Part shown: positions 37,001-47,217 of the stretch, in pieces
Numbering within the stretch: the first letter of the stretch is position 1
How the letters are laid out: each line of letters starts with the position of its first letter
Source: Tomocerus qinae
Lineage: Eukaryota; Arthropoda; Collembola; Entomobryomorpha; Tomoceridae
Direction: 5' to 3'
NCBI GenBank assembly: GCA_020055645.1
Contig: CM034546.1
Span: 93,248,001-93,312,000 of the forward strand
Length of the DNA stretch: 64,000 nt
Translations under genes and position numbers: made by a program
The notes under the pieces: generated by a model
The model's database searches: none
Seen by the model: only the letters and a program-made list of their open reading frames with translations
Told to the model about the DNA's origin: nothing

Positions 37001-40000
37001 TTGATTATGGGGCAATGGTAGAAGTTTATTATAGTTACTAGTGTAATAGTGTAAATGTAAAGCAAACAATGCACAGAAGATATACTGTAGAATAGAACCA
37101 TGAATCAAGCCAGCGTGCAGCATCGGCTAGCAACAGTAGCATTAGGTAAACCTGAACACTTAATTGTAAGTAGTCCAATGCTTACAATTTTTGGGTATGC
37201 TGGGAAAGTCTTACTACCCTGGGACTTTCGTTAGCTACCTGAGCCGCTACCTGAACCTTCGCCGTCCCTACCCTCACCTTTTTCCGGATTACCAATCTCG
37301 AGTAAGAGATTAAGAAAAGATTAGGCGGCAGTAGAGCCCAAACCCGACTGTATGTATAGAAGTCTAGACTTTTCATCGGTAGTAGGTAACAATACTCAAT
37401 CATTGTAGTTCTATGCATTTTAAAACATTATTGCCTAGCTCATTGTTACTCTTACTTGAATTCAAACCGTGGACGTCTTTAAATACTTAATTTATGCCAA
37501 CTTCTTCTAGTAAAAGCCAAAGTATAAAGTCATACACCACATGGGGTTTACTACGTTATTGACGAACATACAAAATATTGTGAGCTAACCCCGCAAACTA
37601 ATAAAACCACCGCAATTTCCTTTCGTCACGCAATCGATTACCTGGAATGCAATAAGGCACAGGGCAATGCATATAACAATAGCCCAGCAAGCTCAAAAGA
37701 ATTTATAGATTTCAAAGATCTCATATAAAATTAGTACCTAACACCACAAATAATATGCATTGGTAAGCCAGGAGGACATGACAATCCCTCAGTTATAGTA
37801 TACTCTTGTAATCCTATACTGACTATTATAAAAAACATGCCAAGAAAGATTAGGTATATATGTTTTCCAGTTTTGTTTTGTTTCCCCTTACATATTAAGC
37901 TGGCTTGGATTTACGGACATTTTAAAATTCCTAATGGGCTCTAGTCATAGCTTAAAACTTAAAACTCTTACATATTTAGACATTTAGTTGTACATCGTTA
38001 TAGAGGTAATCTTGTTTAACGTACATTAGTATACATTAGATACAAAAAGCACACTGTTGCTAGTTGCTGCACGTTGAAATCTAATTAAATAGCTATGTTA
38101 ATGAATTATGGCGCATAAAATACCCATGAAAAATATATTCAAAAAACATAAAAACTAAGCGTTATGTTTCTTTTAAGAAGGGAAAACGAAATGGTAACAG
38201 ATTCTGATCCAACCCCTACTTATAAGTAGAGGGTAAATTCTCCTTATACAATCACGTTCTACAATTGCTAAAAATGCAAATGATGTAGCAACAAAATCAT
38301 AAAAGAATATGCAATGCCTCTGTATATTATATGTCTCTTGAGAATTATATACAAATATTATATGTAAGGCGCAACATATAACAGTAGTGAGATAAGTAAG
38401 AAACGGATATATTATGTAAAAGTATGAATTGTGTGATGAAGACCTTGGTATGTACCTGTACACCATCACAAAGCTTTTTTGCTACAGCGACCATAAAATG
38501 AACATGAATATTGTCATTTTGCCAGTATATCTCATATCTATTTTTGCTCTTTGAAAACCTTTCCTAATTTGCAATACTTCTACATAATCCATGTTGCCGA
38601 AAACAAAAATTAAGTGTAACTTGAAATTAAATAGAGCTATGGATTTACATTACACATGCCAATGCCATTCACATTCGTCGCATACGTGACTAACACTAAG
38701 CTTAGGCAAATGCCCTAAAGCTAATTTTACTAAAAAGAGTCGTACAGATCACGGTCACTTTTATAAGTAACTACAAGAGAGCTTTACTATTAACGCTGAA
38801 GAGTTGCTTTGTTTGTATCTAGTAATATCAATATCAATTAATTGAGGTTGGGAAATTTTATTTTCTCTGATGTCATTTCCATTTTGTGATCAATGAGCAA
38901 ATAAATAATTACGGCCTGCTTCAGTAATACTACAACGAAAAATATCTGATTGACAGGATGTCTTCAAAGAAGATGGATTAATCACATACATTTTGCAAAC
39001 AAACGTACTGTATGTGTAGGGAATCGAAATCAATATAAGCATTGCGTAGCATTTCACTTGTGTGTACCTCATTCCTAAACCATGTAGATGTAGGACGTAA
39101 TATAAACGTAATGACATATAAGAGACTTTTGGCAGAACTAAAATGAAGACTAAAATTACCTGACGATTTGCATAATGTACACTTAGCCATTTCATGGCAT
39201 TCATTCTACAAAAATTACTCACAAAACCATGTGAAAAATTCACATAAATCCTTTCTGGAGAAAGTTACTATGTTTTCTTATTACTAGCACTAAAAAATAC
39301 AGTAAGCAAAAAGCAAATCGTTACAAAATCAAAAGGGAGATTAGAGATTTTACAGAGATAAAATCTTACGCAATAATATATATCCCTGGTTTTTCAAAAA
39401 AGAAATGAAATTCAAGTTCCAAGTCATTTTAGTTGTATCTTGATGCTCAGAAGTAGATTGCAAAATCAATAAAAGGGAATAAAGAACGCGAATACCGTTA
39501 TACAGCCTACTGTGTACAACCTTGTAAGCAAATAAAGTATCATTAAATATAGTGAAATTATTTTTAGCTGAAAAAAATACATCAATGTCAATTTAGAAAT
39601 ATTACAATAGTGTCAAATTATGTACCACTATGTATTGTTCAGAATCGAATAAAAATCTCATTCAATTAACTAAGTATGAGGTCAAAAAAATTTCATTCAA
39701 TGCACTAAGAAGAAGTATTAAGTCAAGGAGTGGAGCATTATTAATAAGTACAATTGATATTCCATTAAGGAATTAGTAAAAGGGCCTGGTATATGGAATA
39801 ATAATGTAAGAGAAAGTATCGGAGAGAAAGTGTCAAACTCTATTGTTCTTGTCACACTGTATACAATTAATTTATCCATCCAATCAACTAACCAACTCTA
39901 CACACCAGGCTATATTATGTACAATAATCCAAAACTACCTTTTGACATATAGATGCCAATGATAACCTAATCAATTTCATTTTTGATAATAATATGTATG

Positions 40001-40334
40001 CAGTAATGCATTACACACACAATAGTAAGCTATAATTTGGTGTAGGACGGAAAAATAAATACAGATATAAAGTTAATACCTTCGTAGAAAGTAATTTTAG
40101 CATTTAAGCCTGTGATGCATTATTACATAAATTACTTATAGCTACAATTAAATTAATGAAAATTAGAGTTAAAAAAGTACCTACAAATAACTATTAAGAA
40201 ACGTGTTGCATTTCACTTCAAAATTTCGTAAATTCATATCAATAAAAAAAATGGTAGGAAATAATTGAAATATGTAAGCAATTATAGCTCCAATAATTTA
40301 CCTTGTCTTCGACGGAGTGAATGAGCGATGACAT
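34070..40334 (-). CDS. thioredoxin
   Basis: Four coding exons, leftward: 40334-40302, 34588-34521, 34424-34262, 34132-34070; 108 aa. Thioredoxin reduces protein disulfides in the cytosol using electrons from thioredoxin reductase. The active site is intact ([20 protein letters not shown]). The core [20 protein letters not shown] and the cis-proline loop MPTFMF follow, and the C-terminus is [14 protein letters not shown]. The first exon ([11 protein letters not shown]) joins in phase 0 to [11 protein letters not shown], matching the family N-terminus. Intron 1 is 5.7 kb, enormous next to the other introns here, and carries a hAT-like element and a 1.5-kb inverted repeat. Another phase-0 first exon lies at 38456-38494. 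The frame is also open upstream of the ATG (see 40302-40517). Confidence 0.95.
35018..35265. mobile_element. short non-autonomous DNA element (hAT-like MITE) with G/C runs and GCGCGAAGCGCG motifs
   Basis: An element of about 248 bp inside thioredoxin intron 1, flanked by TCATCAAT at 35010-35017 and 35266-35273. It contains CGCGCGAAGCGCGAA twice, an oligo-G/oligo-C terminus and imperfect ends (CAGTACCGTATT / AATACAGCCTTG). An inverted, diverged copy lies at 56290-56480, sharing the TTCGGAGGGGGC end, the palindromic GCGC core and the AAGTTCCC/TTCTTGGATTTCGGGG end. An 8-bp duplication with CA..TG ends fits hAT-type insertion. Confidence 0.7.
35850..37340. repeat. large inverted repeat (about 0.6-kb arms) in thioredoxin intron 1
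   Basis: The left arm (about 35850-36510) and right arm (about 36765-37340) are reverse complements with scattered differences. Shared landmarks include GGCAATGGTAGAAGTTTATT, GTGTAATAGTGTAAATGTAA and a CCTGAACC..GCCGTCCC segment. Divergence is greater toward the 250-bp spacer and the outer ends. No transposase is present. A long Gly/Ser-coding frame in the left arm (35851-36255) is disrupted in the right arm, so I do not call it a gene. Confidence 0.8.
38456..38494 (-). CDS. candidate alternative first coding exon of thioredoxin
   Basis: ATG at 38494 followed by 13 codons ([13 protein letters not shown]) and a donor CAG|GTACAT. Phase 0 matches the thioredoxin exon at 34588. Thioredoxins often start MV, but the sequence fits the family less well than [11 protein letters not shown]. 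Only transcript data can decide. Confidence 0.3.
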
Positions 40335-40517
40335 GTTATCGTCTTTGTATTTCTGCTTGGAGGACTGATCACCAGCACCGGTACTAAAGAAGTAACCTCG
40401 TCTTTCAGTCGTAGCCGCTTTGGCTTTCTTACGACAACAGCAGTTCCCCAGCTTGATACAGTCTATATCCCAATCAGAAAGAGAATCGCCCCTAAACCAC
40501 CCGCAAGCTTTCTCTTG
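40302..40517 (-). other. in-frame extension upstream of the thioredoxin start
   Basis: A frame with 61 codons from an acceptor (TTTGTACTTTTCAG, exon from 40517) runs into the thioredoxin ATG without a stop. It encodes a Cys/Trp-containing stretch (CGWFRGDSLSDWDIDCIKL), a basic CRKKAK patch and a Lys-rich linker. It may be a 5' UTR that happens to be open or an N-terminally extended isoform. I recognise no domain. Confidence 0.3.
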
Positions 40518-41575
40518 AACTGAAAAGTACAAAAGAGACATCTGATGTATACATAACAAATACAAGCAAGAGAATTTCTCATCCTTATTCTACCGAAATT
40601 GGGATGGGTATCATCATACACAGATCACTACAGAAGTGTCTTTTTTTAGTGTTCATCTGTAAAAAAGCTTTAAATGAGTAAGCAGGGTAATTATAAAGTA
40701 CCTATTGGTAATTTACAAAACATAATATACACCTGATATACACCACAAAAGCAAACTTGATTGACAATTACATCTACACACGATATTCTCACCGTTTTTA
40801 TTTATGTCATAATCAGCCATATATTATAAGAAGTATGAAGTGTGTTCTAAATCCCAGTTCACAGTTCATGAGAAACTTTTTAAGATTTTCATGATAACGA
40901 AGACAAGCAATAAAGTTTAAATCGTGGTCTTTTTTAAATACGCCAGTAAAAGGTGTGCCTGTATAAACCGTAAAAACCAGAACTTGTTCACGGAATATTT
41001 TTTTAAATTGTGACAAATTCTCACAATTTACTTCTACAGATAAGTTCGCTTTAAAAAGTTAGTTGAATTACAAATAGACTTTTTCAGTTCAACTATCTCT
41101 TAATCTCTTCATTAACATTTCCAATATCTGAGATTTAGTCATGAATTGTAAATTGTACAAGCAGTAGATTATTTAGATTTAGATATAGATAAAGATAGTT
41201 GGCGAGATTTCATTAATTTCTACAACGTACAAAAAGACAAATCTCACTATGTGAGAATTCGAAACTTTAATACACAATTTTACCTTGTACTTGGAGTGCG
41301 AATAGACATATAAACCTTTCTCGAGAGAATATTATATTAGAATTCAGAGACTTGATTCTTACATTGACAAAAATAAGAAACTTTTTCCATAACCTGTCCT
41401 GAACTGAACATTCAGAAAACATTATTTTCGTTTCGTTTGTAAATACTACTCAAAACAACCACAATAACAAATTATCTAACAACTGTATCACTCAAAATAA
41501 ATTACCTCGGAAACATTCCTTATTAGTAATAAGTTATTACTGAATCAGCAAAAACTGAAAACTTCCTAAAAGTTT

Positions 41576-42052
41576 ATGATGGCATTTCAACACCAAGCCG
41601 GGACTGCAATGGAGTGTCTAAGCGTATGTTGAAGATTTATTTGTTTGATATTACAAAACTGCCAAAAATTAAATTAGATCTTTAGGATTTAGAATGTAGA
41701 TTGATTTTCAATACGAGAACACTTCTGATTACAGATTCCAATCACACTCCACAAAGAACCTGGAAGTGACGCGGAAGGGCGTGAAGTATTAAAATGTGGT
41801 TTTAAAATAGGAGGAGGCATCGATCAAGACTTTCGTCGTTCTCCACATGGATATACCGACAACGGTGTTTATGTAACTGATGTTGCAAGCGGGTCACCTG
41901 CTGACAAAGCTGGGTTGAAAATGCATGACAAAATACTTCAATGCAATGGGTATGACTTTACAATGGTTACACATAAAAAGGCTGTTGACTACATTAAAAA
42001 GCACCCAGTGCTAAATTTGCTAATTGCAAGAAAAGGAGTTACGTCGACATAA
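41576..42052 (+). CDS. Tax1-binding protein 3 homologue (TIP-1), single-PDZ protein
   Basis: Two exons, 41576-41623 and 41735-42052, giving 120-121 aa (two adjacent ATGs; the second gives MAFQHQAGTAMECLS). TIP-1 is almost entirely one PDZ domain and acts as a competitor or antagonist of PDZ scaffolds, for example in Wnt/beta-catenin and Rho signalling. The binding loop and core are intact: CGFKIGGGIDQDFRRSPHGY, GVYVTDVASGSPADKAGLK, DKILQCNGYDFTMVTHKKAV. Length and order match animal TIP-1. AATAAA lies at 42458. It lies between thioredoxin and UBL5, transcribed toward UBL5. Confidence 0.95.
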
Positions 42053-42696
42053 AAGATCATGTACTTCAAGCTCGAAAAACATCTTGTTATTTTTAAAAAG
42101 TCTGACTTTTGCAATAATTGCAACGAAAGGGATACATCCAACCAACCAATGTTAATACGAGATTACCGAACCGAGTTAGTGATAACTCTTTACAGCAGGA
42201 ATTAACCACCGTAAATGTAATAATACTACTAATCAATGGCGTGACATACTTATCGTTAAGATTGATATACCTATGAGTATGAAAACAACATAATGGAATT
42301 TATTTTTTGAGTCATGTGGAATTTATGATTATATTTAAAACAGTCATTTATAATTTTAGCAATACTTAACAGGTTAAAGGTAGCTATAAGTTTACTTATT
42401 AATTGCTTAATAATATATATAATAGAACTAATATATTTATGAAACAGAAAACAAACAAATAAACCTGAAATTGTGAGTCCATGCTTGATATAATTTTGTA
42501 ATTTTGTGTACAGTTACTTGGTGTCGAAATTACAATAAATTAATGTTCAAATTGCTTTGTGTTTTGTTCTTTGAAGAGCATACAATTTCCAATATATATT
42601 CTTCACACTTTCAGGAAATTTGACTTCAATAGTTGAAGGTGTAGACGTGCACACTCACATTCATTTTTTCCTTTTCTTGAGTTATTTCAAATCTGC

Positions 42697-44352
42697 TTAT
42701 TGATAGTATAATTCTAAGTTCATACCGTCGTGGATTTCATCTGTTAAATACAAAAAATTGCATCATAAAAATTACTAAACATAAAAAAGTTGCCTTCCTG
42801 ATGGCAACAATATAGTCCTGTCCTGAGCACGCATAATTTTCCTTTTTTAATATCTTATTACTTGGTACCTTTTATTTCAAGAATATTGAAATATTTAGCG
42901 AGCATTACACAAACTACAAGACTATAATATCACCCCGTATTAACATCATGGCATTTTTGCTTAACTTTCTCCAACGTGAAAGCAGTTTCATGTGGTAAAG
43001 GGAAAGCGAGGGAACATCATGTACTACTGTACTACTGTACTTACGTAATTGAAAACAAAACCTAATAGTTCTTTTGAGTCCCCTAAACCAAAACTTTCCA
43101 TTAACGCCGCCGTTTACTTCTGATTGTGAAATTGTCCCTTAAGAGCCCAGTGCCATTAAATTTGGAAATCTCTGATGACTATCAAAATACATGTAAAAAT
43201 TGCTTTACAACTCTTGGAATTCTGTCAAAAGTTCTTACCCGACTTTCTTGTGTGGCACATTTTTGGAATCCTGAATATATTGTCGACCACCCCATTGTAC
43301 AAAATATACGATATTGAAATTTTCTAGCAGATTTTGTCGTTTACAAAATTATAATCGCAATAAGATATATTAATGAGTAAACATATCGTATATTTTGTAC
43401 AATGAAGGGGTCTACAATATATCCAGGATTCCAAAAATGTGCCACACAAGAAAATCGGGTAAGAACTTAAGACAGAATTTCAAGAGTAGTAAAGCAATTT
43501 TTACATGTATTTTGATAGTCATCAGAGATTTCCAAATTTAAAGGAACCGGGCTCTTAAAATAATTCCATTCTGGTTCAGCACGGCACTATACGACTTAAA
43601 TTGTCATTTTTGCAATTTAAGAACTTTGATACATGTGTTTCTGGTATGAAAACGTGCTATTATTTGTTTTTCATCTTTATTTCAATTTACTATTGACTTC
43701 CCTACTAACAAGTAATAGTATATCTGCTAACAACTAACAATTTTCTATGATAAACATATTACATTTTTGTCAAAAAAGCAACTCCGTTATGTATAAATAA
43801 CAACTTACAAAAAAAGAGAACTCAATTTGCTTGGAAGTTTCGGAACTTCTATCAAGGCAAAGGTTCCATTCTATCTAACTAAATCTGCATATTATAGTAA
43901 AACTTTCGTAAGTCAATCAATGACAGTGAGTATAATACAGTCGATTATAATATATCTTCTTGATTGTTCTTGTCGGATTGTCAATAAATTATTTCAACTA
44001 ACGTAAGAGACAAGAGAAAGTAAAAGAAATATAAACTGACTTACAATCTTCCAGCTTTATATGATCCTTGAAGATTGTGTACCACTAAAATTTTAAAAAA
44101 ATCATGAGCCAATGAGCCACTTATAATCAATATTCAGTATACATTACATTCCAGCAATATAATTCATACAATGATAGATATAATAGTCAAAGATTTACAT
44201 TGATCAGCACTTACTTTTTTCAAAACAATTTTGTCTGCTCTCGTTCCAGTTTGGGCTGCTATCAATTTCTTTAGATCTCCAATAGTATCGTCACCATTGC
44301 ATTTAACTCTCACCTTTTTTCCCAAACGGTCGTTACAAGTGATCTCTAGCAT
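42697..44352 (-). CDS. Ubl5: ubiquitin-like protein 5 (UBL5/Hub1)
   Basis: Three exons, leftward: 44352-44215, 44084-44045, 42740-42697; exactly 73 aa, the family length. UBL5/Hub1 is a ubiquitin-fold protein that is not conjugated through a C-terminal glycine but binds spliceosome components (Snu66/SART1) and supports splicing; it is also linked to the mitochondrial stress response. Visible blocks: [60 protein letters not shown], ending in the hallmark double tyrosine (LELYYQ). The start is the ATG giving MLEITCND; an ATG five codons upstream is in frame. Intron 2 carries a 0.4-kb inverted repeat. Confidence 0.97.
43130..43560. repeat. foldback repeat in UBL5 intron 2
   Basis: The left arm (about 43130-43317) is the reverse complement of the right arm (about 43386-43560) with a few percent mismatch, separated by a loop of about 70 bp. 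Landmarks are ACATGTAAAAATTGCTTTAC and its complement. No coding capacity. It is a MITE-like hairpin in an intron. Confidence 0.85.
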
Positions 44353-44702
44353 ATCGATATAATACAAAACTGAAAACTTAACATTAACATATATTATTTG
44401 CTTAGATTAAATTGCTACTTCTGACAGTTAACAGTCAACAATTAAATGAAAACGGAAGGACAATGAAATGATGTTTGTTTTTCGAAGCTAAGTAGAAGTA
44501 AATGATATAGATATTTCCAATTTTAACGTTCTGCTATCAAATAGTAGTCAGTAGTCAAAACATGTCAAAAAATGTCAAAAACGCAATGCAATGAAAAGGA
44601 AACTAAAGTTGCGATCAAAATGCAGCTATACTGCAAGTAGGATTCTTTGGGTTCGGAAAATACCGCTTGCTCAAACCCCGTGTATATTAACTTCTAGGCT
44701 CA
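44353..44702. other. UBL5 upstream region
   Basis: 350 bp between the UBL5 start and the Helitron left end; presumed UBL5 promoter. No motif stands out. The Helitron inserted 350 bp upstream of the gene. Confidence 0.4.
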
Positions 44703-44774
44703 TCTATACTATATTATAATTTCCGGGAGTTTGTATGTATGTATGTATGTATGTCTGTGTGTGTGTGTGTCCAC

Positions 44775-45358
44775 CAACTTTCATATGTTGACACTTCTAT
44801 TATAGAAGCAGTAAAACCTTATTTTGACACTTAACTTCTAAAAGCAGTAAAACCGTATCTTGACACTTCTAGAAGCAATATAACCCTATGTTGACACTTC
44901 TAGAAGCAATAAAACCCTATGTAGACACTTCTAATAGCAACAAATACCTATGTTGACACTTCTAGAAGCAGTAAAACCCTATCTAGACACTTCTAGAAGC
45001 AGTAAAACCCTATCTAGACACTTCTAGAAGCAATAATACCATATGTTGACACTTCTAGAAACAGTAAAACTCTATGTTGACACTGATAATAGCAATAAAT
45101 ACCAATGTTGACACTTCAAAAAGCAGTATAACCCTAGGTTGACACTTCTAAAAGCAATAAAACCCTATGTTGACACTTCTAGAAGCAATAAAACCCTATG
45201 TTGACACTTCTAGAAGCAATAAAACCCTATTTTAACACTTCTAATAGCAATAAATACCTATGTCGACATTTCTAGAATTAGTAAAACCCTATAGTAACAT
45301 TTCTAATAGCAATAATTACTTATGTCGACACTACTAGAAGCAGTAAAACCCTATGTTG
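44775..45358. repeat. 31-bp minisatellite, left part
   Basis: About 18-19 units of TTGACACTTCTAGAAGCA + ATAAAACCCTATG, each with the perfect palindrome CTTCTAGAAG. Units vary (CTAATAGCAATAAATACC forms alternate). The LTR element is inserted inside a unit; the array resumes at 52502. Confidence 0.9.
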
Positions 45359-45728
45359 TGTTACGTCGGCCTGGTGACAAGTATTTTGTCGTTGTTTGGA
45401 ACATTCCAAACATTCCATGGAATGATTGGAATGTTCCACGACCGCTGATTGGCCGATCCCCTCCTAGATTCTGGTATAAAAGGGACGACTTCCTGCAGTG
45501 GAAGCTCAGAGATGATTTGCCTCTCACTGCAAGAAGTGGTCTCTGATTCCTTTAAGGAACGGACTTGCCTTGCCTAGTAAACACCGAGACTATTTATTTG
45601 TCTGCATGATTGCATTGATCATAAATAGTACTTAGTATATTATTACTACTTATATACGTACTGCATATTACTGCATAAGAGTATTGTAAGTCAGCCAAGG
45701 AACCTGGGATATAACCTTTAGTGTTATA
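45359..45728 (+). repeat. 5' long terminal repeat
   Basis: Begins TGTTACGTCGG and ends AGTGTTATA. U3 holds a 42-bp near-perfect palindrome (45397-45438) built of GGAA/TTCC boxes, an inverted CCAAT (45448-45452) and a TATA box, TATAAAA, at 45475-45481, so transcription should start near 45505-45510. No difference from the 3' copy was seen on reading through both. Confidence 0.95.
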
Positions 45729-45730
45729 AT

Positions 45731-45748
45731 TGGGGGCCGGTCCGACTT
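45731..45748 (+). other. candidate primer-binding site of the LTR element
   Basis: TGGGGGCCGGTCCGACTT begins two bases after the 5' LTR with the expected TGG (complement of tRNA CCA). The priming tRNA was not identified. Confidence 0.55.
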
Positions 45749-45853
45749 GGTCTGTACTATACTACTCTGTATTATTACTATATTCGAGAGGGGCTGGCTG
45801 CTGAGGTAACTTTTAAGTGAAAGGCACCAGTTATCTTCCAGAGAATTGGGATA

Positions 45854-47217
45854 ATGGCAGAGTCTGTAGGTACTAGTGCGAAGGCAGCAGTAGCACATAG
45901 ACCAATCACTAGATCGGCCAGGAAACAAATAAATAATCAATTACTAAACTCGGTTGTCTTGGAAGAGGAGGCAAATCAAAGCGAAATGGAGAAAGCTCTC
46001 CAGGATTTGTTAAGTGTACCGAATGAGAGTACTAATGTTGAAAATGATAATAATCTGGAAATACTCCAGAATGTCAACGAGGAAAATGCACTGTTGACAA
46101 ATAATATTCCTATCCCTACTGAGAATAATAATTCTTCAAAGTCTGAGATTGACATGGAAACGCTAAATAACTTATTGTCTCAGTTAATCACCCAGAAAGA
46201 CGATAATTCTCCATGTACTGGTATCGTGAAAACTGGAAATGAGGACTCCAGTCAAAAAGTCAATGCTACAGCTAATGCTGACTTTAAAAATACAAAGTTG
46301 CTGGTGCAAATTCCAGAATTTCTTAATTATTCCGGAGTATCCATAAATTCTCCGATGAGTCTCTGCTAAAAAAGTACATACCTGCTGGCCTAAAAGACAA
46401 AGCAAAAAATTGGTTTGCATTTAAGTTAACTAGAGAAGGATTCTCCAGCCTGGAGACTTTCAAAAATGAATTCCGCAAACAATTCGAGGCCACAGGCTAC
46501 AAAGAAAGGTTGCTGAGACAACTCAAAGATCGTTACCAAGGATTAGATGAGCCCTTATCTGAATTCATCATGGCTATCTATGGCTTTCATGAAACTTTAT
46601 TTGGAAAAGTAAATGACGAAGATGTCATTAAATGCACACTTAAGCAAATGCACCCTGATTATCAACGATACCTACATGGGCAAAAATTTGAGACAATTGA
46701 GAACTTAATGGAGGCAGCATACAAGGCCCAAGAGTGCTTGTTAAATCTAAGAATGTACAAGCCGCCACCTCCAGCCAGTCAGACTTTGGAGCCCACCCTG
46801 GGTTGGCAATCCAAGATATCTACTTGGAGTAATAATTCTGCATACACAGTAGAGGATAAGCCAAACAATTTGCATGGAGCATCATTGGATGCATTTTCCT
46901 ATTATCATGGACTATCTCAGCAATCTCGAGCTCCAAGACGCTTTGGCAATGATTATCAAATGAACTACAGCCCTCGCTTTCAAGCGCCTGGCAGCTATGA
47001 TGGGCCTCGCCCTCAGCAGCAATATGATGGGCCCCGCCCCCAGCAACAATATGATAACCGACCAATGTTCCGTGGACAATACCAGTACACTCGGAATCAG
47101 GCACCACAAAGATTTGCCAAAAATTGCTATGGCCAGAGGCAAAATTGGCAAAATAACAATTATCAAAATTCCTACCCTAATTCGGGAAACGAGAGAGCCG
47201 GGGGGCGTCAACAATAA
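45854..47217 (+). pseudogene. gag of the LTR element, with a frame break
   Basis: The 5' part (45854-46369) starts MAESVGTSAK and is acidic, Asn/Glu-rich. It reaches the capsid entry LLVQIPEFLNYSG and then stops. The 3' part, in another frame (open 46327-47217), carries the capsid-like GLKDKAKNWFAFKLTREG and FRKQFEATGYKERLLRQLKD, then a Gln/Arg/Tyr-rich tail with tandem YDGPRPQQQ repeats. No CCHC zinc knuckle is visible. The distance between the two capsid landmarks is shorter than usual for this family, so I infer a small internal deletion that also shifted the frame. Because the LTRs are identical, the lesion is either very recent or was already in the source copy. Confidence 0.8.
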
